NCBI RefSeq assembly: GCF_003116015.1
Contig: NZ_LGQZ01000111.1
Coordinates: forward strand, 1 to 37,783
Reading direction: 5' to 3'
Source of the DNA: Azospirillum sp. TSO22-1
GTDB lineage: Bacteria; Pseudomonadota; Alphaproteobacteria; Azospirillales; Azospirillaceae
Length of the DNA: 37,783 bases
The translations under genes and the position numbers were made by a program. Shown piece after piece: positions 23,423-34,094 of the stretch; position 1 is the stretch's first letter, and every line of letters begins with the position of its first letter. The notes under the pieces are model-generated. The model did not search any database and was not told the origin of the DNA. It was given only the letters and a program-made list of their open reading frames with translations.

Positions 23423-25379
23423 GCGCGCGGTATGGACGCGGCCCGCCCTGCTGTGGGGCGCGCTGGCCCTGCTGGCCGCCGGCCTGTCGACCGTGCGCCT
23501 CGCGGCGCCGTCCGCAGCCGTGCCGGACCTGGACTCCATCATCTTCTGGTATGGCGCGCTGCCGCGCATGGCGGTGGCACTGGTCGCCGGGGCGGCGCTC
23601 GGGCTGGCCGGGCTGCTGCTCCAGCGCGTGCTGCGCAACCCGCTGGCCGAGCCGTCGACGCTCGGCGTGTCGGCCGGGGCGCAGCTCGCCCTGACGGTGG
23701 CGGCGCTGCATGCGCCGGCGCTGATGGAGACGGCGCGCGAGGGCGTGGCGCTGGCCGGCGGGCTGGCGGCGGTTGGGCTGATCCTGGCGCTGACGTGGCG
23801 GCGCGGGCTGGAGCCGGTGGCGGTGGTGCTGGCCGGCATGATGGTGGCGCTGACCGCCACCACCGCCAGCGCCGCGCTGATCCTGGCGAACGGCGAGTAC
23901 CTGTTCTCGCTGTTCCTCTGGGGCGGCGGGGCGCTGGCGCAGCAGGGCTGGGGGCCGACGCTGACCATCGCTACACGGCTGGCGCTGGGGATCGGCGCCG
24001 CGGTGCTGCTGACCCGGCCGCTGGCGATCCTGGCGCTCGACGATTCCAGCGCGCGCAGCCTGGGCGTGGCGCTGCACGCCACCCGCTTCGCGGTGCTCGG
24101 CGTCGCCGTGTGGCTGGCCGCGACGGTGACGGCGGAGGTCGGCGTGATCGGCTTCGTCGGGCTGGCCGCCCCGGCGCTGGCGCAGCTCAGCGGAGCGCGC
24201 ACGCAGCGCGGCCGGCTGGTCGCGGCGCCGCTGATTGGCGCACTGCTGCTGTGGTTCACCGACGGGCTGGTGCAGCTGCTGGCCGGGGCCGGCGGCGAGC
24301 GGGTGCCGACCGGCGCCGCCACGGCGTTGCTCGGCGGGCCGCTGCTGCTGTGGCTGCTGCCGCGCGTGCGCATGTTCGAGTGGCCGTCGCTGACCGCCCG
24401 GTCGGCGGCCACGAGGCGCGCCCGGCACCCCGCCGTGCTGATCGCCGTGCTCGGCGCGCTGACGCTCGCCGCCGTCGGGCTGGCGTTGTCCGTGGGCGTC
24501 GGCCCGCGGGGGTGGACTGTCTCCACCGGCGCTCTGCTCGCCGACCTGCTGGTGTGGCGGGGGCCGCGCGTCGCCGTCGCGGCGGCGGCCGGGGCGATGC
24601 TGGCGGCGGCCGGCATGGTGCTGCAGCGGGTCACCGCCAACCCGCTGGCCGGGCCGGAGATGCTGGGCGTCGGCAACGGCGCCGGCGTCGGGTTGGCCGC
24701 GGCACTGTTCGCGTTCAGCGCCCCTGGGCTGGGCGTGCAGCTCGCGGCCTCGGCGCTCGGCGCCACGCTGGTGCTCGCCGCCATGCTGGGGCTGTCGCGC
24801 CGCGCCGGGCTGGGGCCGGAGCGGCTGCTGCTCGCCGGCATCGCCATGGGTGCCCTGTGCAGCGCCGTGCTGACCGCCGTCATCGCCACCGGCTCGCGCC
24901 AGGCCTTCGACCTGCTGCGCTGGCTGAGCGGCTCCACCAATGAGGCGACGTCGGACGAGGCGTGGCTGTGCGCCGCCGCCGCGCTGGCGCTGCTGGCGCC
25001 GCTGCCCTTCCTGGCGCGCTGGCTGGAGATCCTGCCGCTGGGCGACGTCACCGCGCGCGCACTCGGCCTGCCGGTGCGGCGCTGCCGCACGGCGCTGGTG
25101 CTGCTGGCCGGGCTGCTGACCGCCACGGCCTCGCTGTTCGTCGGGCCGCTCAGCTTCATCGGGCTGGTGGCGCCGCACCTCGCCCGGCTGCTGGGGCTGG
25201 GCCGCCCGCCGGCGCACGCGGCCGGGTCGGTGCTGATCGGGGCCGGGCTGATGGTGGCTTCCGACTGGCTCGCCCGCACCGCCGCGTTCCCGTATCAATT
25301 GCCGCTCGGCCTGTTCGCCGCGCTGCTCGCCGGGCCGTACCTGATCTGGCTGCTCGCCCACGAAGGGCGCTCCCACTAA
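23415..25379 (+). CDS. fhuB: Ferric-siderophore ABC importer permease, two fused FecCD domains (FhuB type)
   Basis: This 654-residue protein is two FecCD/BtuC permease units in one chain (about 1-330 and 340-654), as in E. coli FhuB. Both halves carry a conserved ANPLA-type motif: RVLRNPLAEPSTLGVSAGAQ in the first and RVTANPLAGPEMLGVGNGAG in the second, and both a VGxIGF/GPLSFIGLVAPHLAR-like coupling region (VGVIGFVGLAAPALA; VGPLSFIGLVAPHLARL). About 18-20 membrane helices are expected. The fused form favours hydroxamate siderophores, since FecCD/FepDG systems use separate subunits. Confidence 0.94.
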   Translation: MAERAVWTRPALLWGALALLAAGLSTVRLAAPSAAVPDLDSIIFWYGALPRMAVALVAGAALGLAGLLLQRVLRNPLAEPSTLGVSAGAQLALTVAALHAPALMETAREGVALAGGLAAVGLILALTWRRGLEPVAVVLAGMMVALTATTASAALILANGEYLFSLFLWGGGALAQQGWGPTLTIATRLALGIGAAVLLTRPLAILALDDSSARSLGVALHATRFAVLGVAVWLAATVTAEVGVIGFVGLAAPALAQLSGARTQRGRLVAAPLIGALLLWFTDGLVQLLAGAGGERVPTGAATALLGGPLLLWLLPRVRMFEWPSLTARSAATRRARHPAVLIAVLGALTLAAVGLALSVGVGPRGWTVSTGALLADLLVWRGPRVAVAAAAGAMLAAAGMVLQRVTANPLAGPEMLGVGNGAGVGLAAALFAFSAPGLGVQLAASALGATLVLAAMLGLSRRAGLGPERLLLAGIAMGALCSAVLTAVIATGSRQAFDLLRWLSGSTNEATSDEAWLCAAAALALLAPLPFLARWLEILPLGDVTARALGLPVRRCRTALVLLAGLLTATASLFVGPLSFIGLVAPHLARLLGLGRPPAHAAGSVLIGAGLMVASDWLARTAAFPYQLPLGLFAALLAGPYLIWLLAHEGRSH

Positions 25380-25414
25380 ACCGATAGCCATCCGCCAACT
25401 TCGGGAAACACCGC

Positions 25415-27094
25415 ATGTTCCGCCGATTCTTCGCCTACTACCGCCCCTACAAGGGCCTGCTGGCCCTGGACGTCTGCTGCGCTGTGCTGTCCGGCCTGCT
25501 GGAGCTGGGCTTCCCCATGGCGGTGCGGTCGTTCGTCGACCGGCTGCTGCCGACCCAGGACTGGCCGCTGATCGTGCTCGCCTCGGCGGCGCTGCTGGCG
25601 GTCTACGCCGCCAACGGCGCACTGATGGCGGTGGTCGTCTACTGGGGCCACAAGCTGGGCGTCAACATCGAGACGGAGATGCGGCGCAAGAGCTTCGACC
25701 ATCTGCAGAAGCTCTCCTTCCGCTTCTACGACAACCACCGCACCGGCCATCTGGTGGCCCGCGTCACCCGCGACCTGGACGAGATCGGCGAGGTCGCCCA
25801 CCATGGCCCGGAGGACCTGCTGATCGCGGTGATGACCTTCGTCGGCGCCTTCGGCCTGATGCTGACGGTGCACGCGCCGCTGGCGCTGATCACCGCGGTG
25901 GTGGTGCCGGTCGTCGCGTTCCTGACCAGCCGCTACGGCGGGCGGATGACGCGCAACTGGCAGGCGCTCTATTCCCGCGTCGGCGACTTCAACGTGCGCA
26001 TCGAGGAGAACGTCGGCGGCATGCGGGTGGTGCAGGCCTTCACCAACGAGGAGCACGAGCGCAACCTGTTCGCCCGCGACAACGCCCGGTACCGCAGCAC
26101 CAAGCTGGACGCCTACCGCATCATGGCGCTGTCGACGACGCTCAGCTACCTGAGCATGCGCCTCATCCTGATCGTCGTCATGCTGACCGGCGCGCACTTC
26201 GTGCTGGCGGGCGAGCTGAGCAACGGCGGCTTCTTCGCCTTCCTGCTGCTGGTCAACGTGTTCTTCCGCCCGATCGAGAAGATCAACGCGGTGATCGAGA
26301 CCTACCCGCGCGGCATCGCCGGCTTCCGCCGCTACGCCGAGCTGCTGGACACCGAGCCCGACATCCAGGACCGCCCGGACGCCGTCCCGGCCCCGCCGCT
26401 CAAGGGCGACATCCGCTATGCCGGCGTGACCTTCGCCTACGGCGACGGCCGGCCGGTGCTGCAGGACGTCGACCTGACCATCGCGGCGGGCAGCACGGTG
26501 GCCTTCGTCGGCCCGTCGGGGGCGGGCAAGACGACGATCTGCTCCCTGCTGCCGCGCTTCTACGACGTGCAGGGCGGGGCGATCACCATCGACGGCACCG
26601 ACATCCGCACCATGACGCTGGCCTCGCTGCGCCGGCAGATCGGCATCGTGCAGCAGGACGTGTTCCTGTTCGGCGGCACCATCCGCGAGAACATCGCCTA
26701 CGGCCGCCTGGACGCCACGGACGACGAGATCCTGGACGCCGCCCGGCGCGCCCGCCTGGACACGCTGATCGACCAGCTGCCCGACGGCCTCGACACCATC
26801 ATCGGCGAGCGTGGCGTCAAGCTGTCGGGCGGGCAGAAGCAGCGCCTGACCATCGCGCGGATGTTCCTGAAGAACCCGCCGATCCTCATCCTCGACGAGG
26901 CGACCTCGGCGCTCGACACGCGGACCGAGCGCGAGATCCAGCAGTCCCTCCAGGAACTGTCGGAGGGCCGCACGACCCTGGTGATCGCTCACCGTCTGGC
27001 GACCATCCGCAACGCCGACAAGGTCTTCGTCGTCGGCGAGGGCGGACGCCTGGAGCCGGCCGCACACGAGGAGCTGCTGGCGCGCGACGGCTGA
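25415..27094 (+). CDS. MsbA-like ABC exporter half-transporter at the end of the siderophore operon
   Basis: This 559-residue protein joins a six-helix exporter domain (about 1-310) to an ATPase domain (about 325-559). The ATPase domain has Walker A GPSGAGKTT, Q-loop IVQQDVF, signature LSGGQKQR, Walker B ILILDEATSALD and switch histidine IAHR. It would work as a homodimer. It starts 35 bases after the fhuB stop in the same direction and so probably belongs to the operon. Possible roles are siderophore recycling or export, or inner-membrane ferric-siderophore uptake as in IrtAB-type proteins. The chain ends HEELLARDG, about 15-20 residues short of typical MsbA-like exporters, which lose only a non-catalytic terminal helix. 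Confidence 0.88.
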   Translation: MFRRFFAYYRPYKGLLALDVCCAVLSGLLELGFPMAVRSFVDRLLPTQDWPLIVLASAALLAVYAANGALMAVVVYWGHKLGVNIETEMRRKSFDHLQKLSFRFYDNHRTGHLVARVTRDLDEIGEVAHHGPEDLLIAVMTFVGAFGLMLTVHAPLALITAVVVPVVAFLTSRYGGRMTRNWQALYSRVGDFNVRIEENVGGMRVVQAFTNEEHERNLFARDNARYRSTKLDAYRIMALSTTLSYLSMRLILIVVMLTGAHFVLAGELSNGGFFAFLLLVNVFFRPIEKINAVIETYPRGIAGFRRYAELLDTEPDIQDRPDAVPAPPLKGDIRYAGVTFAYGDGRPVLQDVDLTIAAGSTVAFVGPSGAGKTTICSLLPRFYDVQGGAITIDGTDIRTMTLASLRRQIGIVQQDVFLFGGTIRENIAYGRLDATDDEILDAARRARLDTLIDQLPDGLDTIIGERGVKLSGGQKQRLTIARMFLKNPPILILDEATSALDTRTEREIQQSLQELSEGRTTLVIAHRLATIRNADKVFVVGEGGRLEPAAHEELLARDG

Positions 27095-27357
27095 CGCGGC
27101 TGGATCGCCCACCAACACCGGCGCCACCGCTCTTCGGCCGCTGTAAAAACATCCGTACGCATACCATGTTGTCCTGTGAAGGGATACCAGCCGCGGTGGC
27201 CCAATGCTCGGACGCGCCAGCCAGATCGTTTCCTTCACGCCGGATCCTGGGCGACTCGTCCAGGAGCGGACAACGTCAGGCCGCCGCCAGACCGCCGGCG
27301 TGGTGAACCGCGGCGGCCCGCGCCGAGGCACCGGCCCCTGCCCTCCGGAGGAGGGCC
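27095..27357. other. Non-coding spacer before the histidine kinase gene
   Basis: These 263 bases form the longest gap in the window. I find no convincing gene, tRNA or U-tract terminator. The last bases carry CCTCCGGAGG followed by AGGGCC just ahead of the kinase ATG, giving its ribosome binding site. A less GC-rich stretch at about 27140-27180 is the likeliest promoter location, but no clear -35/-10 pair can be assigned. Confidence 0.5.
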
Positions 27358-29769
27358 ATGGACACTGAAAGCAAGCGCGGCGAGGCCACGTGGCCCGTCG
27401 GCGGCAGCACCATGGGCGCGCTGATCCGCGCGCACGACTGGCATCGTACCCCCCTCGGCGCGATCGACTGGTGGCCGCAGAGCCTCCGCACCGTCGTCAA
27501 TCTCATGCTCGCGGCACGCCAGCCGGTCTACATCGTCTGGGGGCCGGAACTGACCTCGCTGTACAATGATCTTTTCATCCCGATCCTCGGCACCAAGCAC
27601 CCCGGATCCCTAGGCAGGCCCTGCCAGGAGGTGTGGGCGGAGGTCTGGGACGAGTACCGGCCGATCGTCCAGGCGACCATGGCGGGCGAAGCGCAGCACT
27701 TCGTGGATCGGCCCATCGCCCTTGCCGGACGGCCGGGTCTTCCGATGAGCTGGTTCACCTTCGCCTGGACGCCGCTGCGCGACGAAGCCGGCGCGATCGC
27801 CGGTTTCTTCTCCGCGGCGACGGAGACGACCGCGAAGATCCGCGCGGAAGAGACGCTGCGCGAGAGCCGGGAGGCGGCGCTGCGCCGGAGCGAGGAGCGC
27901 CTCCGGCGCGCCATGGAGATCGAGACCGTCGGCGTGCTCTTCTTCGATCCGGCCGGAGCCATCAAGGAGGCCAACGACGCCTTCCTGGGCTTCTCCGGCT
28001 TCACGCGCGAGGACGTGGCGGCGGGCCGGCTGCGCTGGCAGGAGCTGACCCCGCCCGAACACCTGCCGGCGAGTTGGCGCACGTTCGACGCGCTGGTGAG
28101 CACGGGGCGTGCGCCGCCGTACGAGAAGGAGTATTTCCGCAAGGACGGTTCGCGCTGGTGGGGTCTGTTCGCCCCCCGGCTGCTCGCCGAGGGCGAGGCC
28201 GTGGAGTTCATCCTCGAGATCACCGAGCGCAAGCGCATGGAAGCGGCTCTGCGCACCAGCGAGGAACGCTATCGCGGGCTGGTGGAGACGCAGACCGACC
28301 TGATCGTGCGGATCGGCGCCGACGGACGCTTCACCTTCGTCAACGACACGGCGTGCCGGGTGCTCGGACGGTCGCGCGAGGAACTGCTGAGCTGCCATTG
28401 GACGGAGTTCGTGCACCCGGAGGAGGCCGGGGCCATCCTGGAGGCCATCGAGGAGACGAAGGCGTCGCCGGATCACCGCACCACGGTGGAGGCCCGCATC
28501 CGGACGGTGAACGGCGTCCGCTGGTACGCCTGGGAGGGCTATGCGATCTTCGACGAGGCCGGCGCCTTCGTCGAGAAGCAGTCGGTTGGCCGCGACATCA
28601 CCGAACGCAAGGCGATGGAGGACGCGCTGCGCCACACCAGGGACGAGGCGGAGCGGGCGCGCGACAAGGCCGAGCAGGCGACGCTCGCCAAGTCGAAGTT
28701 CCTCGCCGCCGCCAGCCACGACCTGCGCCAGCCCTTGCAGTCGCTGCTGCTGTTCCTCGACGTGCTGAAGCCGCACGTGGCGCCCGGGGGGCAGGAGCCG
28801 CTGAAGCACCTTGGGCGGGGGCTGGACGCCCTGCGCGACCTGCTGGACGGCCTGCTCGACATCTCGCACCTCGACGCCGGCGTCGTCCAGCCGATCATCG
28901 ACGACTTCCCGGTCAGCGACCTCGTCGATCCGATCGGCGCCGCCTACGCACCGCTCGCCGCGGCCAAGGGCCTGGAGCTTCGCATCGCGCGCTGCGTGGC
29001 GACTGTGCACAGCGACCGTACGCTGTTGAGCCGGATGGTCCGCAACTTGGTCGAGAACGCCCTGCGCTACACCGAGGCCGGGCGCATCGCCATTGCATGC
29101 CACGAGACGGCGGCCCACCTGCGCATCGAGGTGGGCGACACCGGCATCGGCATCCCGCCGGAGCACCTGGAGTGGATCTGGCAGGAGTTCCACCAGGTCG
29201 GCAACCCCGAACGCGACCGCAACCGCGGCCTGGGGCTGGGCTTGTCGATCGTGCGGCGCCTGTCCCAGCTGCTCGACCATCCCGTCCGCGTCCGCTCGAC
29301 GCCGGGCGTGGGGTCCGTGTTCAGCATCGAGGTGCCGCTCGGCGAGGCCGCGCCGGCCCAGGCGCCGGCATCGCCTCCGGTGACGACCGGGAACGGCCGG
29401 TTCGCGGTGCTGGTGGACGATGATGCCATCGTGCTGCTCGGCCTTTCGGCAACGTTCCGGGGCTGGGGTTACGAGGTGCTGGCCGCCGGCTCGACCGACC
29501 AGGCACTCGCACGCCTGCAGGAGGGCGGCCGGCGGCCGGACATCATCGTGGCGGACTACCGGCTGCGCGAGGGGCGTTGCGGCACCGAAGCCATCCTGCG
29601 GGTCCGGGAGACGTACGGCAGCGACGTGCCGGGGGTCGTCCTGACCGGCGAGACCGGAAGCGAGGTCCAGCACGACGCGGTCAGGCACGGCTTCTACGTG
29701 ATCCATAAGCCGGTCACCCCACGCCAACTCGGGGAAGCCTTGGAAAGACTCCTGGCGGGCGATCGGTGA
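27358..29769 (+). CDS. Hybrid sensor histidine kinase with PAS domains and C-terminal receiver
   Basis: This 803-residue soluble kinase has no membrane helix or signal. An N-terminal PAS-like sensor region (about 15-165, with TPLGAIDWWPQSLRTVV and PVYIVWGPELTSLYND, a frequent opening in alphaproteobacterial hybrid kinases) is followed by two PAS/PAC domains (about 180-300 and 305-420). Next are the HisKA dimerisation helix with phospho-acceptor H454 (AASHDLRQPLQS), the HATPase domain (N box NLVENALRYT; G boxes GDTGIGIPPEH and GLGLGLSIV) and the receiver domain (682-800) with acceptor D733 (VADYRLREG) and K in HKPVTP. The HDLRQPLQ form of the H box is typical of the PAS hybrid subgroup. The input signal and partner are unknown; it stands alone between the iron and cyanate loci. 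Confidence 0.93.
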   Translation: MDTESKRGEATWPVGGSTMGALIRAHDWHRTPLGAIDWWPQSLRTVVNLMLAARQPVYIVWGPELTSLYNDLFIPILGTKHPGSLGRPCQEVWAEVWDEYRPIVQATMAGEAQHFVDRPIALAGRPGLPMSWFTFAWTPLRDEAGAIAGFFSAATETTAKIRAEETLRESREAALRRSEERLRRAMEIETVGVLFFDPAGAIKEANDAFLGFSGFTREDVAAGRLRWQELTPPEHLPASWRTFDALVSTGRAPPYEKEYFRKDGSRWWGLFAPRLLAEGEAVEFILEITERKRMEAALRTSEERYRGLVETQTDLIVRIGADGRFTFVNDTACRVLGRSREELLSCHWTEFVHPEEAGAILEAIEETKASPDHRTTVEARIRTVNGVRWYAWEGYAIFDEAGAFVEKQSVGRDITERKAMEDALRHTRDEAERARDKAEQATLAKSKFLAAASHDLRQPLQSLLLFLDVLKPHVAPGGQEPLKHLGRGLDALRDLLDGLLDISHLDAGVVQPIIDDFPVSDLVDPIGAAYAPLAAAKGLELRIARCVATVHSDRTLLSRMVRNLVENALRYTEAGRIAIACHETAAHLRIEVGDTGIGIPPEHLEWIWQEFHQVGNPERDRNRGLGLGLSIVRRLSQLLDHPVRVRSTPGVGSVFSIEVPLGEAAPAQAPASPPVTTGNGRFAVLVDDDAIVLLGLSATFRGWGYEVLAAGSTDQALARLQEGGRRPDIIVADYRLREGRCGTEAILRVRETYGSDVPGVVLTGETGSEVQHDAVRHGFYVIHKPVTPRQLGEALERLLAGDR

Positions 29770-29812
29770 CCCATCCCGGCGAATGGCTTTTTCCGCCTTG
29801 GCCAGCCCGCGG

Positions 29813-29817
<5 letters not shown>
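29765..29817. terminator. Inverted repeat spanning both stop codons of convergent genes
   Basis: GGTGACC (29765-29771) and GGTCACC (29811-29817) are perfect inverted copies, each containing the stop codon of one converging gene (kinase and sigma-54 activator). A weaker inner GGC/GCC pairing surrounds a CTTTTTC run. It could fold as a shared bidirectional terminator, but the loop is long and the match may be partly coincidental. Confidence 0.25.
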
Positions 29818-31702
<1,885 letters not shown>

Positions 31703-31735
31703 AAGCCCTCCGGTCACGAGATTTCATGATCAGAA

Positions 31736-31768
31736 TGACGATTTTTCGTCATTCACGAAACTTCGTCA
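31736..31768. promoter_or_regulatory. Tandem 16-bp dyads, upstream activator sites for the sigma-54 activator
   Basis: TGACGATTTTTCGTCA (31736-31751) and TCACGAAACTTCGTCA (31753-31768) share 12 of 16 positions and fit TSACGA-N4-TCGTCA. The first is part of a longer perfect repeat, GAATGACG-N6-CGTCATTC (31733-31754). The two centres are 17 bases apart and lie about 97 and 80 bases upstream of the predicted cyn transcript start, the usual distance for enhancer sites. They lie just upstream of the activator gene too, so autoregulation is likely. Confidence 0.75.
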
Positions 31769-31813
31769 ACGGCCATTCCCAATAAAATCAAGACGCCGAC
31801 GCGTGCCGGCCGC

Positions 31814-31829
31814 TGGTACGGCGCTTGCT
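31814..31829 (+). promoter_or_regulatory. Sigma-54 (-24/-12) promoter of cynABDS
   Basis: TGGTACGGCGCTTGCT matches the sigma-54 consensus TGGCAC-N5-TTGCW at all positions but one (T for C), with GG and GC ten bases apart. Transcription would start near 31840, about 40 bases before the cynA ATG. It lies downstream of the activator dyads and in the correct orientation. An AATCAA at 31786-31791, between dyads and promoter, is half of an IHF-like site. Confidence 0.85.
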
Positions 31830-31881
31830 GAACTCGGCGCAACGGGCGCCGCAGCGCGTCGGCAGGATGGGAGAGGCAGAG

Positions 31882-33243
31882 ATGGCTACGTTCGATGATC
31901 CGTTCGATCCTGCGCGCCGCCTGACGCGCGCCGGCTGTTCCTGCGGCCGGCACGCGTCGGAGGCCGAGCACGACGCCGCCTTGGCCCTCGACGGAGAGGC
32001 GCGGCTGGCCCGCGTGGTCGAGGGTGCGGTGATGCGCGCGCTGTTCCCGCACGACGCCACCCGGCGCGCCTTCCTGCGCACGGTCGGCGCCTCCACCGCC
32101 CTGGCGGCGGTCGCCGCGGCGCTGCCGCTGGGCTTCGCCGCCGAGGCGCTGGCGCAGGGCGGCCCGCTGGAGAAGAAGGACCTGAAGGTCGGCTTCATCC
32201 CGATCACCTGCGCCACCCCGATCATCATGGCGCAGCCCATGGGCTTCTACGCCAAGCACGGGCTGAACGTCGACGTGGTGCGCACCGCCGGCTGGGCGGT
32301 GATCCGCGACAAGACGCTGAACAAGGAATACGACGCGGCGCACATGCTGTCGCCGATGCCGCTGGCGATCTCGCTGGGCGCCGGCTCCAGCCCCATCCCC
32401 TACACCATGCCGGCGGTGGAGAACATCAACGGCCAGGCCATCACCCTGTCGGTCAAGCATAAGGACAAGCGCGACCCGAAGCAGTGGAAGGGCTTCAAGC
32501 TGGCGGTGCCCTTCGACTACTCCATGCACAACTACCTACTGCGCTACTTCCTGGCGGAACACGGGATCGACCCCGACACCGACGTCCAGATCCGCGCCGT
32601 GCCGCCGCCGGAGATGGTCGCCAACCTGCGCGCCGACAACCTCGACGGCTTCCTCGCCCCTGATCCGGTGAACCAGCGCGCGGTGTACGACGGCGTCGGC
32701 TTCATCCACACGCTGTCCAAGTCGATCTGGGACGGCCATCCCTGCTGCGCCTTCGCCGCCAGCAAGGAATTCGTCACCTCCATGCCGAACACCTACGGCG
32801 CGCTGCTGAAGGCGATCATCGACGCCACCGCCTACGCCCACGCACCGGAGAACCGCAAGCAGATCGCCGAGGCCATCGCGGGCCAGAACTATCTGAACCA
32901 GCCGGTGACGGTGGTCGAGCAGGTGCTGACCGGCACCTTCGCCGATGGCCTCGGCAACGTGGTGAAGGAACCCAACCGCATCGACTTCGACCCCTTCCCC
33001 TGGCAGTCCTTCGCCGTCTGGATCATGACGCAGATGAAACGCTGGGGTCAGGTGAAGGGCGACATCGACTACCGCAAGGTCGCCGAGGAGGTCTTCCTCG
33101 CCACCGACGCCGCCCGGCTGATGGAGGAGAACGGCCTCACCCCGCCGGAGCGCACCTACAAGCCCTTCTCGATCATGGGCAAGGAGTTCGACCCGGCCAA
33201 GCCGGACGAGTACCTCGCCGGCTTCGCCATCCGGAGGGTCTGA
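31882..33243 (+). CDS. cynA: CynA, periplasmic cyanate-binding protein (CmpA/NrtA family)
   Basis: This 453-residue protein of the NrtA/CmpA substrate-binding family contains KVGFIPITCATPIIMAQ, AAHMLSPMPLAIS, WKGFKLAVPFDYSMHNYLLRYFLAEHG, VPPPEMVANLRADNLDGFLAPDP and WDGHPCCAFAASKEF. A twin-arginine-like signal (ATRRAFLRTVGAS) follows a 55-60-residue N-terminal stretch with CSCGRHASEAEH, unusual ahead of an export signal. Family members bind nitrate, bicarbonate, cyanate or nitrite; the cyanase gene downstream argues for cyanate. The ATG at 31882 follows GGGAGAGG; the frame is open a little further upstream, across part of the sigma-54 promoter. It is the first gene of the operon. Confidence 0.92.
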   Translation: MATFDDPFDPARRLTRAGCSCGRHASEAEHDAALALDGEARLARVVEGAVMRALFPHDATRRAFLRTVGASTALAAVAAALPLGFAAEALAQGGPLEKKDLKVGFIPITCATPIIMAQPMGFYAKHGLNVDVVRTAGWAVIRDKTLNKEYDAAHMLSPMPLAISLGAGSSPIPYTMPAVENINGQAITLSVKHKDKRDPKQWKGFKLAVPFDYSMHNYLLRYFLAEHGIDPDTDVQIRAVPPPEMVANLRADNLDGFLAPDPVNQRAVYDGVGFIHTLSKSIWDGHPCCAFAASKEFVTSMPNTYGALLKAIIDATAYAHAPENRKQIAEAIAGQNYLNQPVTVVEQVLTGTFADGLGNVVKEPNRIDFDPFPWQSFAVWIMTQMKRWGQVKGDIDYRKVAEEVFLATDAARLMEENGLTPPERTYKPFSIMGKEFDPAKPDEYLAGFAIRRV

Positions 33244-33245
33244 CC

Positions 33246-34088
33246 ATGGCGGGCTCCCCACGCCTGCGCAGCGCCGTCCTTTCGGCGGTGCTGCTCGCCG
33301 GCCTCATCCTTGTCTGGCATCTGGCGACGCTGCCGGCGGCCGGATCCCAGGCGGTCGATCCGGAATACGCCAAGCTGCTCGGCGCCGCCGCGGCGCAGGG
33401 CCAGAAGTCCGCCTTTCCCACCCCGGCCGAGGTCGGGGCGGTGCTGTGGCGGCACCTGAGCAACCCGTTCTACGTGCGCGGCACCAACGACATGGGGATC
33501 GGCGTCCAGATGCTCCACTCCATCGGCCGGGTGATGTCGGGCTACCTGCTGGCGGCGCTGGTGGCGATCCCCCTGGGCTTCCTGATCGGCATGTCGCCGC
33601 TGCTGTACCGCGCGCTCGACCCGTTCATCCAGGTGCTGAAGCCGATCTCGCCGCTCGCCTGGATGCCGCTGGCGCTCTACACGATCAAGGACAGCGCGGT
33701 GTCGGCGATCTTCGTGATCTTCATCTGCTCGATCTGGCCGATGCTGCTGAACACCGCCTTCGGCGTCGCCTCGGTGCGCCGGGAGTGGCTGAACGTCGCC
33801 CGCACGCTGGAGGTCGGCCCGCTGCGCACGGCCTACGCGGTCATCCTGCCGGCGGCGGCGCCGACCATCATGACCGGCATGCGCATCTCCATCGGCATCG
33901 CCTGGCTGGTGATCGTGGCGGCGGAGATGCTCGTGGGCGGGACAGGCATCGGCTACTTCGTCTGGAACGAGTGGAACAACCTGTCCATCCCCAGCATCGT
34001 CACCGCCATCCTGTTGATCGGGCTGGTCGGCATGGCGCTCGACCTCGCCCTGGCGCGCCTCGCCAAACTCGTCACCTACGCGGAGTGA
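33246..34088 (+). CDS. cynB: CynB, cyanate ABC transporter permease
   Basis: This 280-residue permease of the NrtB/SsuC type has about six to seven helices. The EAA-like coupling loop is visible at VGPLRTAYAVILPAAAPTIMTGMRISIGIAWLVIV, where the glycine in PAAAPTIMTG-x-R is typical. An N-terminal soluble segment of about 60 residues follows the first helix. It starts two bases after the cynA stop, and cynD follows, so the operon is continuous. Confidence 0.93.
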   Translation: MAGSPRLRSAVLSAVLLAGLILVWHLATLPAAGSQAVDPEYAKLLGAAAAQGQKSAFPTPAEVGAVLWRHLSNPFYVRGTNDMGIGVQMLHSIGRVMSGYLLAALVAIPLGFLIGMSPLLYRALDPFIQVLKPISPLAWMPLALYTIKDSAVSAIFVIFICSIWPMLLNTAFGVASVRREWLNVARTLEVGPLRTAYAVILPAAAPTIMTGMRISIGIAWLVIVAAEMLVGGTGIGYFVWNEWNNLSIPSIVTAILLIGLVGMALDLALARLAKLVTYAE

Positions 34089-34094
34089 CGCGTG

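Noticed and set aside
22475..25279. Long antisense open frame across the fhuD and fhuB genes
   Set aside because: It is Ser/Ala/Pro-rich with no domain, as expected from the reverse complement of GC-rich coding sequence; the plus-strand FhuD and FhuB matches are unambiguous.
31786..31800. Full IHF binding site between activator dyads and sigma-54 promoter
   Set aside because: AATCAA fits the first half of the IHF consensus, but the required TTR after four bases is missing, so I mention it only as a half-site.
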